Assembly (NCBI GenBank): GCA_964017145.1
Contig: CAXHKQ010000075.1
Span: forward strand, 1-18,305
DNA: 18,305 nt
From: Agrocybe praecox
Lineage: Eukaryota > Basidiomycota > Agaricomycetes > Agaricales > Agrocybaceae
Direction of reading: 5' to 3'
A program made the translations under genes and the position numbers. Position 1 is the first letter of the stretch; every line of letters starts with the position of its first letter. The notes below the pieces were generated by a model, which worked only from the letters and a program-made list of their open reading frames with translations, was not told where the DNA came from and did no database searches. Of the stretch, positions 1-8,769 are shown in pieces.

Positions 1-41
1 ACAGATATTCAAATAAGCCAGCCAGCTCGAAGCAAATACGC

Positions 42-57
42 CACACACACACACACA
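42..57. repeat. (CA)8 microsatellite
   Basis: Eight uninterrupted CA units are read directly from the sequence. This is the first of many CA/TG runs in the window. Confidence 0.95.
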
Positions 58-109
58 TATCAAATCAAATATGACATTCATGACGCGATTTTGGTGATGA
101 TATGATTCT

Positions 110-126
110 TGTGTGTGTGTGTGTGT
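110..126. repeat. (TG)8 microsatellite
   Basis: Uninterrupted TG units are followed by a CGTGTCGCGTCG stretch. It is complementary to the CA run at 42-57. Confidence 0.95.
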
Positions 127-687
127 CGTGTCGCGTCGTACATCACTCGACATGCGGCGACCATCCGAAGGGCTTTTCCGTTTTTTTTCCTGGCATGGTT
201 CAATTTGAGTGATTGAACCCCGATGCGCACGGTGTGTTTGCCACCGGCATACACGTGTGCAATGCATGACACATGCGAACCATCGCGCTGGCGTTCTCTC
301 TCACTCTGCTGGATGGCGGTGACGGCACAAGACGATATGGGGAAATTTGCGTATGCTAGCCTAGCTTATCGGTACAAATCATGCACGGTTTATACTTTCA
401 TCAGTTTGAGATTCCGGCTCGAAGGACCAAATGTTCCAGCGACTTCAATTTAATGGACTGTATTGTTCTGAGTTGGGAAAAAATACCACGAATTGGTACT
501 CAGACCAATCCGTTTCTGTTATTTATCGCAACTGAATTCATTCTCTCATGACATTGTCGATGCAAACGTCAAACATCTGACAAACTAGTCTGAGTTGTCG
601 CAACAAATGTACTTATGCTCCACCATTAGAATTTTAACTTGCTGATGGAATAATGTTCATTTAACCGAAACCGAATCATTCGAATGT

Positions 688-698
688 TCTTGTCAGTT
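688..698. repeat. Target-site duplication of the LINE, 3' side
   Basis: TCTTGTCAGTT occurs here and again at 1508-1518, exactly bordering the LINE fragment. An 11-bp direct repeat around a 5'-truncated element is the normal product of target-primed reverse transcription. Confidence 0.85.
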
Positions 699-1507
699 AC
701 TTACTTACTTTCTGCCACTCATGCCAAATTGGCACATAGTGCAATAAACAAACTCGCGGAACTCCTTACGATCCAGAGCCAAATCCTTCACCTCCGACCA
801 GGTCTTGCTGTCGGCCGCTGCTTCTGGCTCGATCGATCGCCTCCAGGTGTCTTTCGGCCTACCACGCCTTTCGTCGTCGACCCGGCGGGTTCCAGTCCAG
901 GGCCTCGTACGCGATGGAGCTGCGTCTGCGTAGTGTATGGCCTATCCACACCCACTTTCTTCGGAAGATCGTTATCTCGACCCGTTCCATTCCGGCAGTG
1001 CGCCACAGCTCGTCATTGCTGATCCTGGACGGCCAGCGAATTCGAAGAATGCGCCTGAGGCATTTATTGACGAATACCTGCAGGCCCTGCGTCAGTGAGT
1101 CTGACGTCTTCCATGTTTCGCATCCGTAGAGGAGGACGGACATGACGTTCGACCGGAAGAGTCGCAACTTCAGGTTTCTCGTCAGGTGGGATGACCTCCA
1201 CAGTCCGTTCAGCATTCCAAATTCTTGGCGTGCCTTCTTGATGCGGTTCTCTGCGCACATACTTCGCTATCATGCACCCCAGGTAGCAGAAGTTCTCTAC
1301 GTCGTCTACGGGCTCGCCTTCGATGACTAGCAGGGTGTCGTGGGGATCTTTGGGATCTGGTTCAACAGCAGTAGCTTGGTCTTCGCTACGTTGACCCTCA
1401 GGCCGACTTGCTTCCCATAGTAGACAAGTCGGTCTAACTTCGTCACAATCCCCCGTCTAGTATGTGACATCAGACATATGTCATCGGCGTAGTCCAGTCC
1501 AGTCCAG
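699..1507 (-). mobile_element. 5'-truncated non-LTR retrotransposon (RTE-like LINE)
   Basis: This is an 809-bp retrotransposon fragment whose 3' end lies at the low coordinate. Seen directly: reverse-transcriptase coding sequence on the minus strand, a short tail of GTAA repeats right after the stop codon (699-707), and an 11-bp direct repeat on both sides (688-698, 1508-1518). The 5' boundary falls inside the catalytic domain, so endonuclease and most reverse-transcriptase sequence never integrated. The missing 3' untranslated region and tandem tetranucleotide tail fit the RTE group of LINEs, known for short 3' regions and simple-repeat tails. The clade is inferred from motif style and could be a neighbouring LINE group. 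The recognisable target-site duplication suggests a moderately recent insertion. No promoter is retained, so it is dead on arrival. Confidence 0.88.
705..1507 (-). pseudogene. LINE reverse transcriptase, C-terminal remnant
   Basis: The frame opens at the 5' truncation with the YADD catalytic motif (about 1477-1500). It continues through a GLRVN/KTK segment typical of LINE reverse transcriptases, then YLG (around 1280), the LLYGCETW block (about 1115-1140), a CLRRILRIRWP block, and WIGHTLRR (about 945-970). The C-terminus with MSGRK and a TAA stop (705-707) is present. At least three frame changes break it: near 1345, where the first frame hits TAG; near 1258, where a few residues also seem missing; and near 872, where one extra base separates RRRK from the C-terminal RGRPK block. 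The remnant covers roughly 260 codons of a protein that is usually about 1,000 residues. There is no start codon because the 5' end is lost. It cannot make an active enzyme. Confidence 0.88.
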
Positions 1508-1518
1508 TCTTGTCAGTT
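1508..1518. repeat. Target-site duplication of the LINE, 5' side
   Basis: This is the second copy of TCTTGTCAGTT, identical to 688-698. It marks the truncated 5' end of the LINE. A run of CCAGT units just inside the boundary (about 1491-1507) could be element sequence or junction filler. Confidence 0.85.
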
Positions 1519-2376
1519 TACCATTTCCTAAACATATTAAACAGAGTGCATGGTTGATATTCCTGAGCTAGGGTAGTAGTCGAAAATCTCCGTCGTTGTC
1601 GTCTTCACTGCTCGGCGACTCAGCTCTACAATCGCCGGCTGGTCGTCGAGCCACAGCCAAAACACTGCCATAGAAGACACACGCTGTGCGGTGTTTGCTC
1701 GCAGCCAGTCACATGGGCGAGAAGATGATGAATTTTTGCCGAGACGCCGCCCACCCCCGCCAGTGTTTGTGGTCCAATTGTTTCGGAGTAGATTCATATC
1801 AGCTCGGGATGCGCGCGCAGCGTTTGGATTATTTTATGGGCTAAGGAGACGGCGGAGGCCTTGTGGCCAAATATCCAATTGATATATGCGATTGTGCGCG
1901 ATGTGTTGGGGTTGCGACACATGTGCGTACGGGTACATGTGACCTCGATGCATTTAATTCGGATGCGCACCAACATCAGCCCGTCTTCATGGGCTTGGGT
2001 GTCTAGAGTGTTTTATCTACGATAGTTTTTGCTCGATTGGTGTGTGTGTGTGTGTTCTGTCTGATTGCCAAACCGTAAGGCGGGTAGTTTAATTAAAAAT
2101 TATCTCGAGCACTTGGTAGAACAAATACACATCCATTGAAATACTCGAGGGCTTAGACAATCTTACTACAAACACTCAAGCTTCTTACTACTCTGTTTCT
2201 GCTACTGCGTTGCGCTTCTACTGAATGAACATAATTTATAACGTGCAGCGTAGCTTGTGTGTACTCTGTACTCACAGTCAGTGTACCCAGTGCACTTGTG
2301 CGGTTAATTTATTTGACTTGGCTCAACATCGTTGCGGCGCAGCAAAGACTAACAATCTAGTCGGAAAGTAAGGGTG
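1519..2376. other. Non-coding stretch, no gene seen
   Basis: Nothing recognisable is present apart from a short TG run at 2041-2055. The frame of about 86 codons on the minus strand near 1537-1797 overlaps plus-strand frames of similar length and has no recognisable features. Confidence 0.65.
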
Positions 2377-2378
2377 TA

Positions 2379-2512
2379 GAGAAGATGGTCACTGTGAGTC
2401 GGACATACGCTACATTTAATGTATAGTAGTTCTATTCCGATGCACTTCGGATAGACGAGGCTTACGGCCGTGATATTTTACCTTAATTGTCCAACTTTCA
2501 GACCATCTACTC
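2379..2512. mobile_element. Small TA-flanked foldback element (MITE-like)
   Basis: GTGTAGAGAAGATGGTC (2374-2390) is repeated inverted at 2501-2517 with one mismatch, leaving about 110 bp between the arms. A TA dinucleotide sits at the same place in both arms (2377-2378, 2513-2514). If TA is the target duplication, the element is 134 bp. From TA inward, the right arm matches the terminus of the larger element at 14323 at about 21 of 29 positions, including the first 11 and a later GGACA. I infer a non-autonomous DNA transposon of the TA-targeting (Tc1/mariner-type) kind. There is also weaker symmetry outside the arms: TCGGA at 2361 and its complement at 2526, each 8 bases out. The true ends could therefore lie further out. 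Confidence 0.55.
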
Positions 2513-2530
2513 TACACTTCAGCGGTCCGA

Positions 2531-3146
2531 TATACTTTAACATGTACTTTTCCTACAATGATTGCCCATCAAACCTACCTCCAACTCGCATTGTGAGCAG
2601 TGTGTGGTGACAGTGTGAAGACGCAAGTGTCGAGCTAAGCGACACGTAATTATGTTCACTGTATAACAATGTACGTACAAACTGCTGTTATAACACACAA
2701 GTTCAAGTGTTAGAATTACAAAAGCGTTTCCTGCTCGCGCAGTTAATAAAGCGATTGCGCAAGTGTAATTTTGTCGTGTCATATATATTTGTGGTAGATA
2801 TCGCGCATGACATGTGCTATTCTGCTGTGTTTTATATCGTCGTCATAGTATTGTAGTAGATATGGTGGCGTTTGGTTGTGCACCTCAGCGCATCGTTGCA
2901 CGTGTGTGCGCGTATGTGTGTGCTATAGTAATTGCTCATTCGTGTGCGGTTGTGGTCTGTCGACTTTGGTCGAGGTGTGCGCAGTTCATTCATTCAGTTG
3001 TGGCAAGTGCCAAGCCTTTGCCGTCCGTACGATGACAGTGACCGAGTCGACATGTTTGTTTCCACTGGTAATGTTTACTACAGCTAACAAGTCATGGATT
3101 TTCATAAGAGGGCTACGAATATAAGTTAACTTATTTTCATATGCAT
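2531..3146. other. Non-coding stretch, no gene seen
   Basis: GT-rich, low-complexity sequence lies around 2840-2990. Open frames of up to about 82 codons occur on both strands and show only cysteine/valine-rich translations of GT repeats. No domain is visible. Confidence 0.65.
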
Positions 3147-3256
3147 CGTTAGCGTATCGTTCACTCATTTCGTTAGCGTATCGTTCACTCATTACGTTAG
3201 CGTATCGTTCAATCATTTCGTTAGCGTATCGTTCACACATTTCGTTAGTGTAGCTG
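3147..3256. repeat. 24-bp minisatellite, four full copies and a decaying fifth
   Basis: The unit CGTTAGCGTATCGTTCACTC plus ATTT repeats head to tail at 3147-3170, 3171-3194, 3195-3218 and 3219-3242. A fifth, degenerate copy (CGTTAGTGTAGC) runs to about 3256. Copies differ at single positions: ATTA for ATTT in copy 2, CAATC in copy 3, CACAC in copy 4. Because 24 is a multiple of three, every frame stays open. The minus strand reads as an eight-residue repeat (ERYAN plus three variable residues) in an 84-codon frame. That frame has no signal peptide or homology I recognise, so I do not call it a gene. Confidence 0.95.
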
Positions 3257-3905
3257 TTGCATCGTTCATATGGAACTTATCTCTGAAACTCTCAAGCTCT
3301 TTTAGAATTTCATGGCGAAAGGACCCATAAGACATGAATATGTCAATAAGTAGAGTACGATAGGCAATTTTTTGTAGGGCAGTTTTTGCACTAGTTATAA
3401 TTTAGTTCATCAAATAGCTATAGCCAAGAATAACCAACACGTCTTAACTCAACATACCCAAACATCATTTTTGATCTACCACTGAACATCTAGATTACTT
3501 CTCTTCGCTCACAATATCTTCAACATTCGATTCCAACGATGTTGTACTCTCGCACTCCAGCCAGTCGCAACAAAACAGCGAACACTCTGAGAGGAAACGC
3601 GTTGACGTCGTCGGTGAAAACCCGGCACTGTTCTAACGATAATTTTGGAAGCTGGCCAAATTATCAGCACCGGCGTTTCATCGCCTCAATGCGTGCTGAA
3701 AAATCTGTGAGGTGCACCGCAAGCAGTCACATTCCGACGTGATGTCGCTGCGACGTCGTTCTGTGGTGTTATAAATAAATCGGTGTCTCTCGCGTGCTTG
3801 CGCGTTTTGTGTGCATGAGGGGTTTGGCTCCAGCTCAGCGCAGCTCAGCTCGCTGTAACGAGACAATTTACACAGCACATTACCACTCTGGCTGGCATAT
3901 TGGCC

Positions 3906-3919
3906 CACACACACACACA
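3906..3919. repeat. (CA)7 microsatellite
   Basis: CA units are read directly from the sequence. Confidence 0.95.
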
Positions 3920-4054
3920 CCCTCCTATTTATGTTACCGCATTATTCGGGTATATTCTGCTAGAATTCCGGCAGCAAGACGAGCGAGTGAGAACGAGGTA
4001 TGAGCGCAGTTGTCTTATTATCGCAAATGTGTTTGCTCGCGGTACACACTTACG

Positions 4055-4068
4055 CACACACACACACA
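4055..4068. repeat. (CA)7 microsatellite
   Basis: CA units are read directly. A complementary TG run follows at about 4130-4140. Confidence 0.95.
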
Positions 4069-4542
4069 GACACGAAACCCGAACATCCGACTCGACTCGC
4101 GAATCGCGAACCCTCCTTGGGGCGTTTTCTGTGTGTGTGTTCGGCGGCAAGTGTAACAATCCCCGCCGATATATTGAACACGCACGCACATGTGCTTCGG
4201 ATACACTCCGCCGACTAGAGAGCAACAAGTGCTTGGTTGAGTACGTGACTCGCGCGCACGCGCTTCTCTATTGAATTTCGAGTAGCTTTGCGGCTCGTGT
4301 GTATTACATGTTTATTGTACGCACACACCGAAATGCGTGCACGAAATGCGACCTTTGAGAGCGTCGCACGCACGTGGGATTTTTCCATCGCGACGGTTTT
4401 ACGACGCTTTTCATTGGCGAAAGGCAGGAGCGGATCTGTGGTTCTGGATTGTGTGGAAAAGGCTAGATTTTTCACCCGAATTCGTATAAAATTGAAACGC
4501 TATATTAGGGATATTTCAGGGATTCATTAGGGTTTTATTAGG

Positions 4543-4554
4543 GTAATGCACTCA
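4543..4554. repeat. Target-site duplication of the short retroposon, 5' side
   Basis: GTAATGCACTCA occurs here and at 4930-4941. The leading GTAA overlaps the tail repeat of the element, so the certain part of the duplication is TGCACTCA and its full length could be 8 to 12 bp. Confidence 0.85.
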
Positions 4555-4592
4555 GGGTAGAGTCTGATCGTTTAGGGTAGAGTCTGATCGTT
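4554..4592. repeat. 20-bp tandem duplication at the retroposon 5' end
   Basis: AGGGTAGAGTCTGATCGTTT (4554-4573) is followed at once by a second copy (4574-4592) that ends C instead of T. It sits exactly at the inferred 5' boundary of the inserted element. Variable 5' tandem repeats are known in some LINE and SINE families, but it could also have arisen during integration. Confidence 0.9.
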
Positions 4593-4930
4593 CTAAGCCT
4601 TATTCAGTAGTTTAAGCTTAGTTCCAGTCTTGAAACTGTCTCCCGAAGCTCAAATAGAAGTCCAGCCTCCGCGTGGCGCCCCCTGGAAACAGGTTAGGTT
4701 CTCGTTCGAACCTAGCTTGGCTAATGGACTATGCGAACCGGTCGGGTAGCGACCAGTGGTAGAAGGGCTACCTAGGTGTAAAAAGGCCAACCACCTTGAG
4801 CACCGAAATATGTGGGTTGCGAACGACACGAACCTCACCACGAGATGACTCGACACCGGGTCCGTTGGAGGAAGTTCGTGTTCGCGCTATGCGCCACTTT
4901 GGCATACGCGTCGTAAGTAAAGTAAGTAAG
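4555..4930 (+). mobile_element. Short non-autonomous retroposon (SINE-like) with a LINE-type (GTAA)n tail
   Basis: A segment of about 376 bp is flanked by GTAATGCACTCA (4543-4554 and 4930-4941) and ends in GTAAGTAAAGTAAGTAAGTAA (about 4913-4933). No long reading frame fills it. The 3' end resembles the 3' end of the minus-strand LINE at 699-1507: CTATGCGCCACTTTGGCAT (4889-4907) matches the LINE at 17 of 19 bases, and both end in the same tetranucleotide tail. I infer that it is mobilised by that LINE family, as RTE-type LINEs are known to mobilise SINEs sharing their 3' ends. The head carries tRNA-like promoter candidates. Alternatives are an internally deleted copy of the LINE itself (its 5' region joined to its 3' end), or a composite element. 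I did not recognise it as a named family. Confidence 0.75.
4747..4824 (+). promoter_or_regulatory. Possible internal RNA polymerase III promoter (A and B box candidates)
   Basis: TAGCGACCAGTGGTAGA (4747-4763) resembles the tRNA D-arm/A box but has two extra bases in the middle. GGTTGCGAAC (4815-4824) resembles a B box with one inserted base, at plausible spacing. A better B-box match, GTTCGAACC (4704-4712), lies upstream and would need an A box near 4665-4685, where only a weak candidate exists. The arrangement is diverged and ambiguous. Confidence 0.35.
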
Positions 4931-4941
4931 TAATGCACTCA
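4931..4941. repeat. Target-site duplication of the short retroposon, 3' side
   Basis: TAATGCACTCA directly follows the GTAA tail and matches 4544-4554 exactly. Confidence 0.85.
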
Positions 4942-4991
4942 ATAACGATATTATTATATTTTCCATTCATCCGACTTGTAGTTTTAGAACA

Positions 4992-5022
4992 ATTCAATTC
5001 GACTGTCTTTCTCGAATTGAAT
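4992..5022. repeat. Perfect 11-bp-stem hairpin
   Basis: ATTCAATTCGA (4992-5002) and TCGAATTGAAT (5012-5022) are exact complements around a 9-base loop. The hairpin stands alone and no element boundaries are evident around it. Confidence 0.85.
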
Positions 5023-5407
5023 CGCTTTAATAATCGAAAGTAGTCGCCGAATGTCCGATCCATAATGATAGAGAGTAACTAATCTACTGTTTTCGTACTT
5101 TGGAGCCTTACTGAGTCCCTACCAGAGGACATTTTTGTTTCATCCGACCTAATCATAATACTGAATGTCGCTGGATTACTGGATTATTTCGGTGATAAAT
5201 GCACCCATTTTTTGGGTGTCCAAACATCACAGATAATTTTGAGACGTATATTGGACCGAAGGGCCTAACTTTCATCATATTCCTTCCTTGGGAGGCTGAA
5301 GCATCCGCCACTGGCGACATGGTTTGGGCTTACGTGAGCTGAAGCACGAAGCACGACGGAATTCCAGCATTTTGCTGTTCGTTCAAATATTGACACGGAA
5401 ACCGGAA

Positions 5408-5433
5408 CCAGCCAGCCAGCCAGCCACCAGCCA
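5408..5433. repeat. (CCAG)4 microsatellite with imperfect extension
   Basis: Four CCAG units (5408-5423) are followed by CCACCAGCCA. Confidence 0.9.
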
Positions 5434-5664
5434 CTTGACCTCGCACGCTTAACACATCACGCACAACACATGTTCCGTACTGTACATTGTGTGTCGATGG
5501 GCGCCGCGACGAAAGTGGTTCAAGAACGTGAAGCAACGCGACGATTAATCGGACGATTAAATGTATCGATTCTCGGCCCGCCACTTGATCGAGTCTATAG
5601 TACGCAATTTTTGTTTGCACTGCTCATCACACACATGACAAGTGTGAAATCGTAACACACTTCG

Positions 5665-5716
5665 GCTTCTGCTGCTGCTGCTGCTTCTGCTTCTGCTTCT
5701 GCTTCTGCTTCTGCTG
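5665..5716. repeat. Compound CTG / CTTCTG microsatellite
   Basis: CTG triplets are interspersed with repeated CTTCTG hexamers over about 52 bases, giving a pyrimidine-rich stretch with purines only at G positions. It is read directly from the sequence. Confidence 0.95.
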
Positions 5717-6094
5717 TCCTCGTCTCGGAATAAAAATATATATCATTGAGGCATGCAAATACCGTCCCGCGCACATACCGAGTTATTTATAAACCGCGAG
5801 TTGGTTACAACGTGTGGCAACAGCTTGGCGTTCGATCGCGTACGGCTCGAATATTATTATTATCATTATCAGCGTTGTCGGTGATTAACGTGCATATGCT
5901 AATTTGTGTTTTTGCGCGTGTGATTCGGAGCTGTGTGTGCGCCTGTTTGGCGTATCAGTTTGTTGGATGTGATTCTCTCCATCACTATCGCCTCGCCTCG
6001 CTCGTCGTCGGTTTTTGCGATCAGGTGATGATATCAATCTTGATGTGCGCGCGCTGCTGCTGACACATGCCAACAGCGAATAGGATTTATTTGC

Positions 6095-6110
6095 GTGTGT
6101 GTGTGTGTGT
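6095..6110. repeat. (GT)8 microsatellite
   Basis: GT units are read directly, followed by GAGTGTGG. Confidence 0.95.
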
Positions 6111-8693
6111 GAGTGTGGCAGAAATCGGCTGACGTTCGCGCATTCTCGCGATTGGACCAGCCCCCAGAGCGTTTAATTTTCGACCGCTAAATAACCGATG
6201 CTAAGATCATTCGACTCTTGCGTTTGTTTGCGTATGTTGTATGTTCGTTTGTGTGTGTATGTGCACACGAAATGGGCTCTAAACTGATTTATGAGATAAA
6301 GACCAGGGAAGTGCTGATGGAATCGCAGCTCCGCCATGATATATGTAGATCTGTAACAACTTATATCTGTACAATGTTTGAGTTCATATTGCCAACATTA
6401 GAAGAAACATTTTTCACCTTCTCTTTTGACGTTCCATATTTCTCATGAGCTTTCTTGTGAAGATTATACCATTTACTTCCTGTGAACAGTCTTCATTATT
6501 GCTGAAACTCATTTGAAACTCTCTCTCTCTATCAGGCGACTGATCTGAAATTTGGTTACTCTCCAGAAGGTGTCTAGAATCTTTGAATGTTTCTGTTTCA
6601 GACTTTCATGTGTACTTCCCTGGTACATTGGTGCTTGCTGGCACCATATCTCGATGACCGCCAACGCAAGCGAAGCGACCGAGCGAGTTATTATAAATTG
6701 ATAAATATCTCCCCCCACCCAGCTGCACTGCCAAGGAATCGGTCGGCCGATGACCGATGGCCAATTGGTTCGCTTCGGCTACTTGGAAAGTGGAGATGTC
6801 ATCAGTTTTTCCGCTCCGATTGCGATCCTATTATTATTGGCCCGGTTATTTATGGTCGCCCCCATTTGTCACGTTCGTTTGTTGTGTCCGTTTGCGTCCG
6901 TTTTGCGGTCAACGGACAGCTCGGCGAATTTCGGCGTGTCCGAACCGAGACAGTCGAGTCGACCGATTTGCTGGTTTAATTTCACACAATCGTTTGTAAG
7001 CCGCACGTGTGACGTGTGATATCCTCTGCTCTCGGTTGAAACCCTTGTCAACAGGGCGCGCAAGCGCCATAAAACCAACGTTTACCCAACATCATCATCA
7101 TCGTCGTCGTGTCGTCGAGTTGTCGTCGTGTCCAACAGGCGATAATCCGATTTGTATGCACTGCACACATCTCTTGCGAGACGACTCGAGACGCGGTAGT
7201 TTTATGCTGTGCACGTGACCGCTACTTTTTACGAGCAATGCGATGAGAGCAAGTGAGTGTGCTTGACGGAAAATGGGAAGCGGGGTGCAACAATGGCACT
7301 TGCACAACAAGCACATGCTGTGATTTCTTGCGCCACGAGCTTGTGCGATTGTAACGCGTGACCCACATGCGATTTGACATGGGCATGTAGTAGGTTCATG
7401 AATTTTATTGCGATTTATTTCACTTTGGATGGTTTAATTGATTTTAAAGTGACAACCACCCAACCCAACGGAAATGTTCGATTAATCTTCATCGCACTTG
7501 GAGGGAAGTGATTATCTCAATTTTGCATGAGACCAATTTGATTAGCATGTTTATAGTCAACGAAGAATGAAATGTATCTTTTTCTAAATTAGCGTGATGA
7601 TGTCCGTTCGATCCCTTCAATCCTCTGTCACACTCTGTAGTCAAAGAAATCGGAACTTCATTGGAATATTGCCATGAATATTGTTAGAGCATAGGCTGAT
7701 GATAGGTTGAAAACCAATGATTTGGATAAATATCGAACTGTGTGTATCTGAAGAGTCCGAATAAATTTATGCATGACATTCGATTTTGGACTACTGAATT
7801 AACCGAATCGGGCGATGCGACGTTATGGTTGCCATGGCGGACGGAGTTCATCCGCCCCTGATCGAAGAAATGTCGTTGTAACGCTTCGCTAGAGTGTTTG
7901 TACACATATCGATTGATTCGAATCGAATAACTCGGATTGACGAATCGAAAATCTCGGCCACAGTTGACCACAGGCATGCATACACATGTCCGAATTTCCA
8001 ACGAATTGGACCGAATGCAAATGCAGTCACGCAGCACAATCATGCCGTATGGTGTTGGTCTTTAATATGATATGCTCCAGAATCGACACGAAATTACAGT
8101 TGAGCCAATTGCACCAAGTGAACCGTATTTTATTCGACATTCAATATTCCCTCGTTTCTGGTATATATGTTTGTATACGTATTGTAACATAGCCCAGCAT
8201 GTTGCGTATCATATGATGTACAATGTATACGTACGATACTATGTGCATGCGCATCTCGGTGGGTGGTTGCGACGAGAGTGTCCATGCCAACGCATCATTA
8301 AAAATTAGCCCTCTTTGCGGGCAATCATCAGAACTGCTGTGCATAGTATCGCAGAGACGACAGAGACGACACACGTTCATATGATGTGAGTAAATCGACT
8401 AGTAGTGCCAGGGAAATGTTTATGTAGTCGACAGTGAATTAATGTTTTAGGAATGACGTTCCCCATTTAGAAAAAGCCAAGTCTTTTGAGTCCTTCGCAT
8501 GTTATTCAACGATTGTGTGGACTTTTTTTTAGTAAGAAGAACATTTTAGGCATTGACCGCATAGTCTGTAATTAAGAAATATGCTGTCCTTTCCGTTTTC
8601 ATTGGTAAAACTGTGTATTGTTGGCTAATATATAAACTATCTAACAGACGACATTTCTAAAGAAAATGTTTGATTCTTACGAAGATACTGCTA

Positions 8694-8724
8694 TTAGGTG
8701 TATAACCTTGCTCATGCCGTTTTT
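8694..8724 (+). repeat. Mariner left terminal inverted repeat (31 bp)
   Basis: It begins TTAGGTGTATAACCTTGCTC. All 31 bases are the exact reverse complement of 9561-9591. A TA dinucleotide (8692-8693) precedes it. Confidence 0.95.
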
Positions 8725-8769
8725 TGTCCAACTTTGAGACTTTATTGTGAAGATACGGCTACATATATC

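Larger units (their letters stand above)
1..687. other. Non-coding stretch, no gene seen
   Basis: No open frame here has a recognisable domain, and frames on both strands are of similar length. The only structure is two dinucleotide microsatellites, CA at 42-57 and TG at 110-126. They are complementary and could pair across about 50 bases, as expected by chance in a CA/TG-rich genome. Confidence 0.7.
3257..4542. other. Non-coding stretch, no gene seen
   Basis: CA/GT-rich sequence holds microsatellites at 3906-3919 and 4055-4068. Frames of 99 and 124 codons on opposite strands between 3900 and 4274 overlap each other fully and translate CA repeats into Thr-His runs, so neither is supported. 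Just before the next element (about 4505-4543) the motif TTAGGG or AGGG recurs several times, with irregular spacing and no true telomere-like array. Confidence 0.65.
4942..8691. other. Long non-coding stretch, no gene seen
   Basis: About 3.75 kb has no supported gene. It holds a hairpin at 4992-5022, a CCAG run at 5408-5433, a CTTCTG/CTG array at 5665-5716, a GT run at 6095-6110, mixed ATC/GTC triplets near 7090-7125, and a weak inverted repeat at 8173-8230. Open frames of up to 130 codons (for example 6587-6979 plus, 7684-8043 minus) have no recognisable domain and compete with frames on the other strand. Base composition alternates between AT-rich blocks (about 7400-7700, 8400-8690) and GC-richer ones (about 5970-6080, 6640-6960). 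Confidence 0.6.

Noticed and set aside
3147..3256. CRISPR-like array
   Set aside because: The 24-bp units are contiguous with no unique spacers, so it is a minisatellite.
3768..3780. TTATAAATAAAT as a TATA box
   Set aside because: AT-rich strings of this kind are frequent here, and no initiator, downstream element or gene follows.
3900..4274. 124-codon plus and 99-codon minus frames
   Set aside because: They are fully overlapping translations of CA/TG microsatellites (Thr-His and Val-Cys runs).
4505..4543. TTAGGG repeats as interstitial telomeric DNA
   Set aside because: There are only a few irregularly spaced occurrences and no uninterrupted tandem array. Dipterans also generally lack TTAGGG-type telomeres.
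4704..4712. GTTCGAACC as part of a functional tRNA gene
   Set aside because: No acceptor stem, anticodon arm or D arm can be placed around it. At best it is a SINE promoter remnant.
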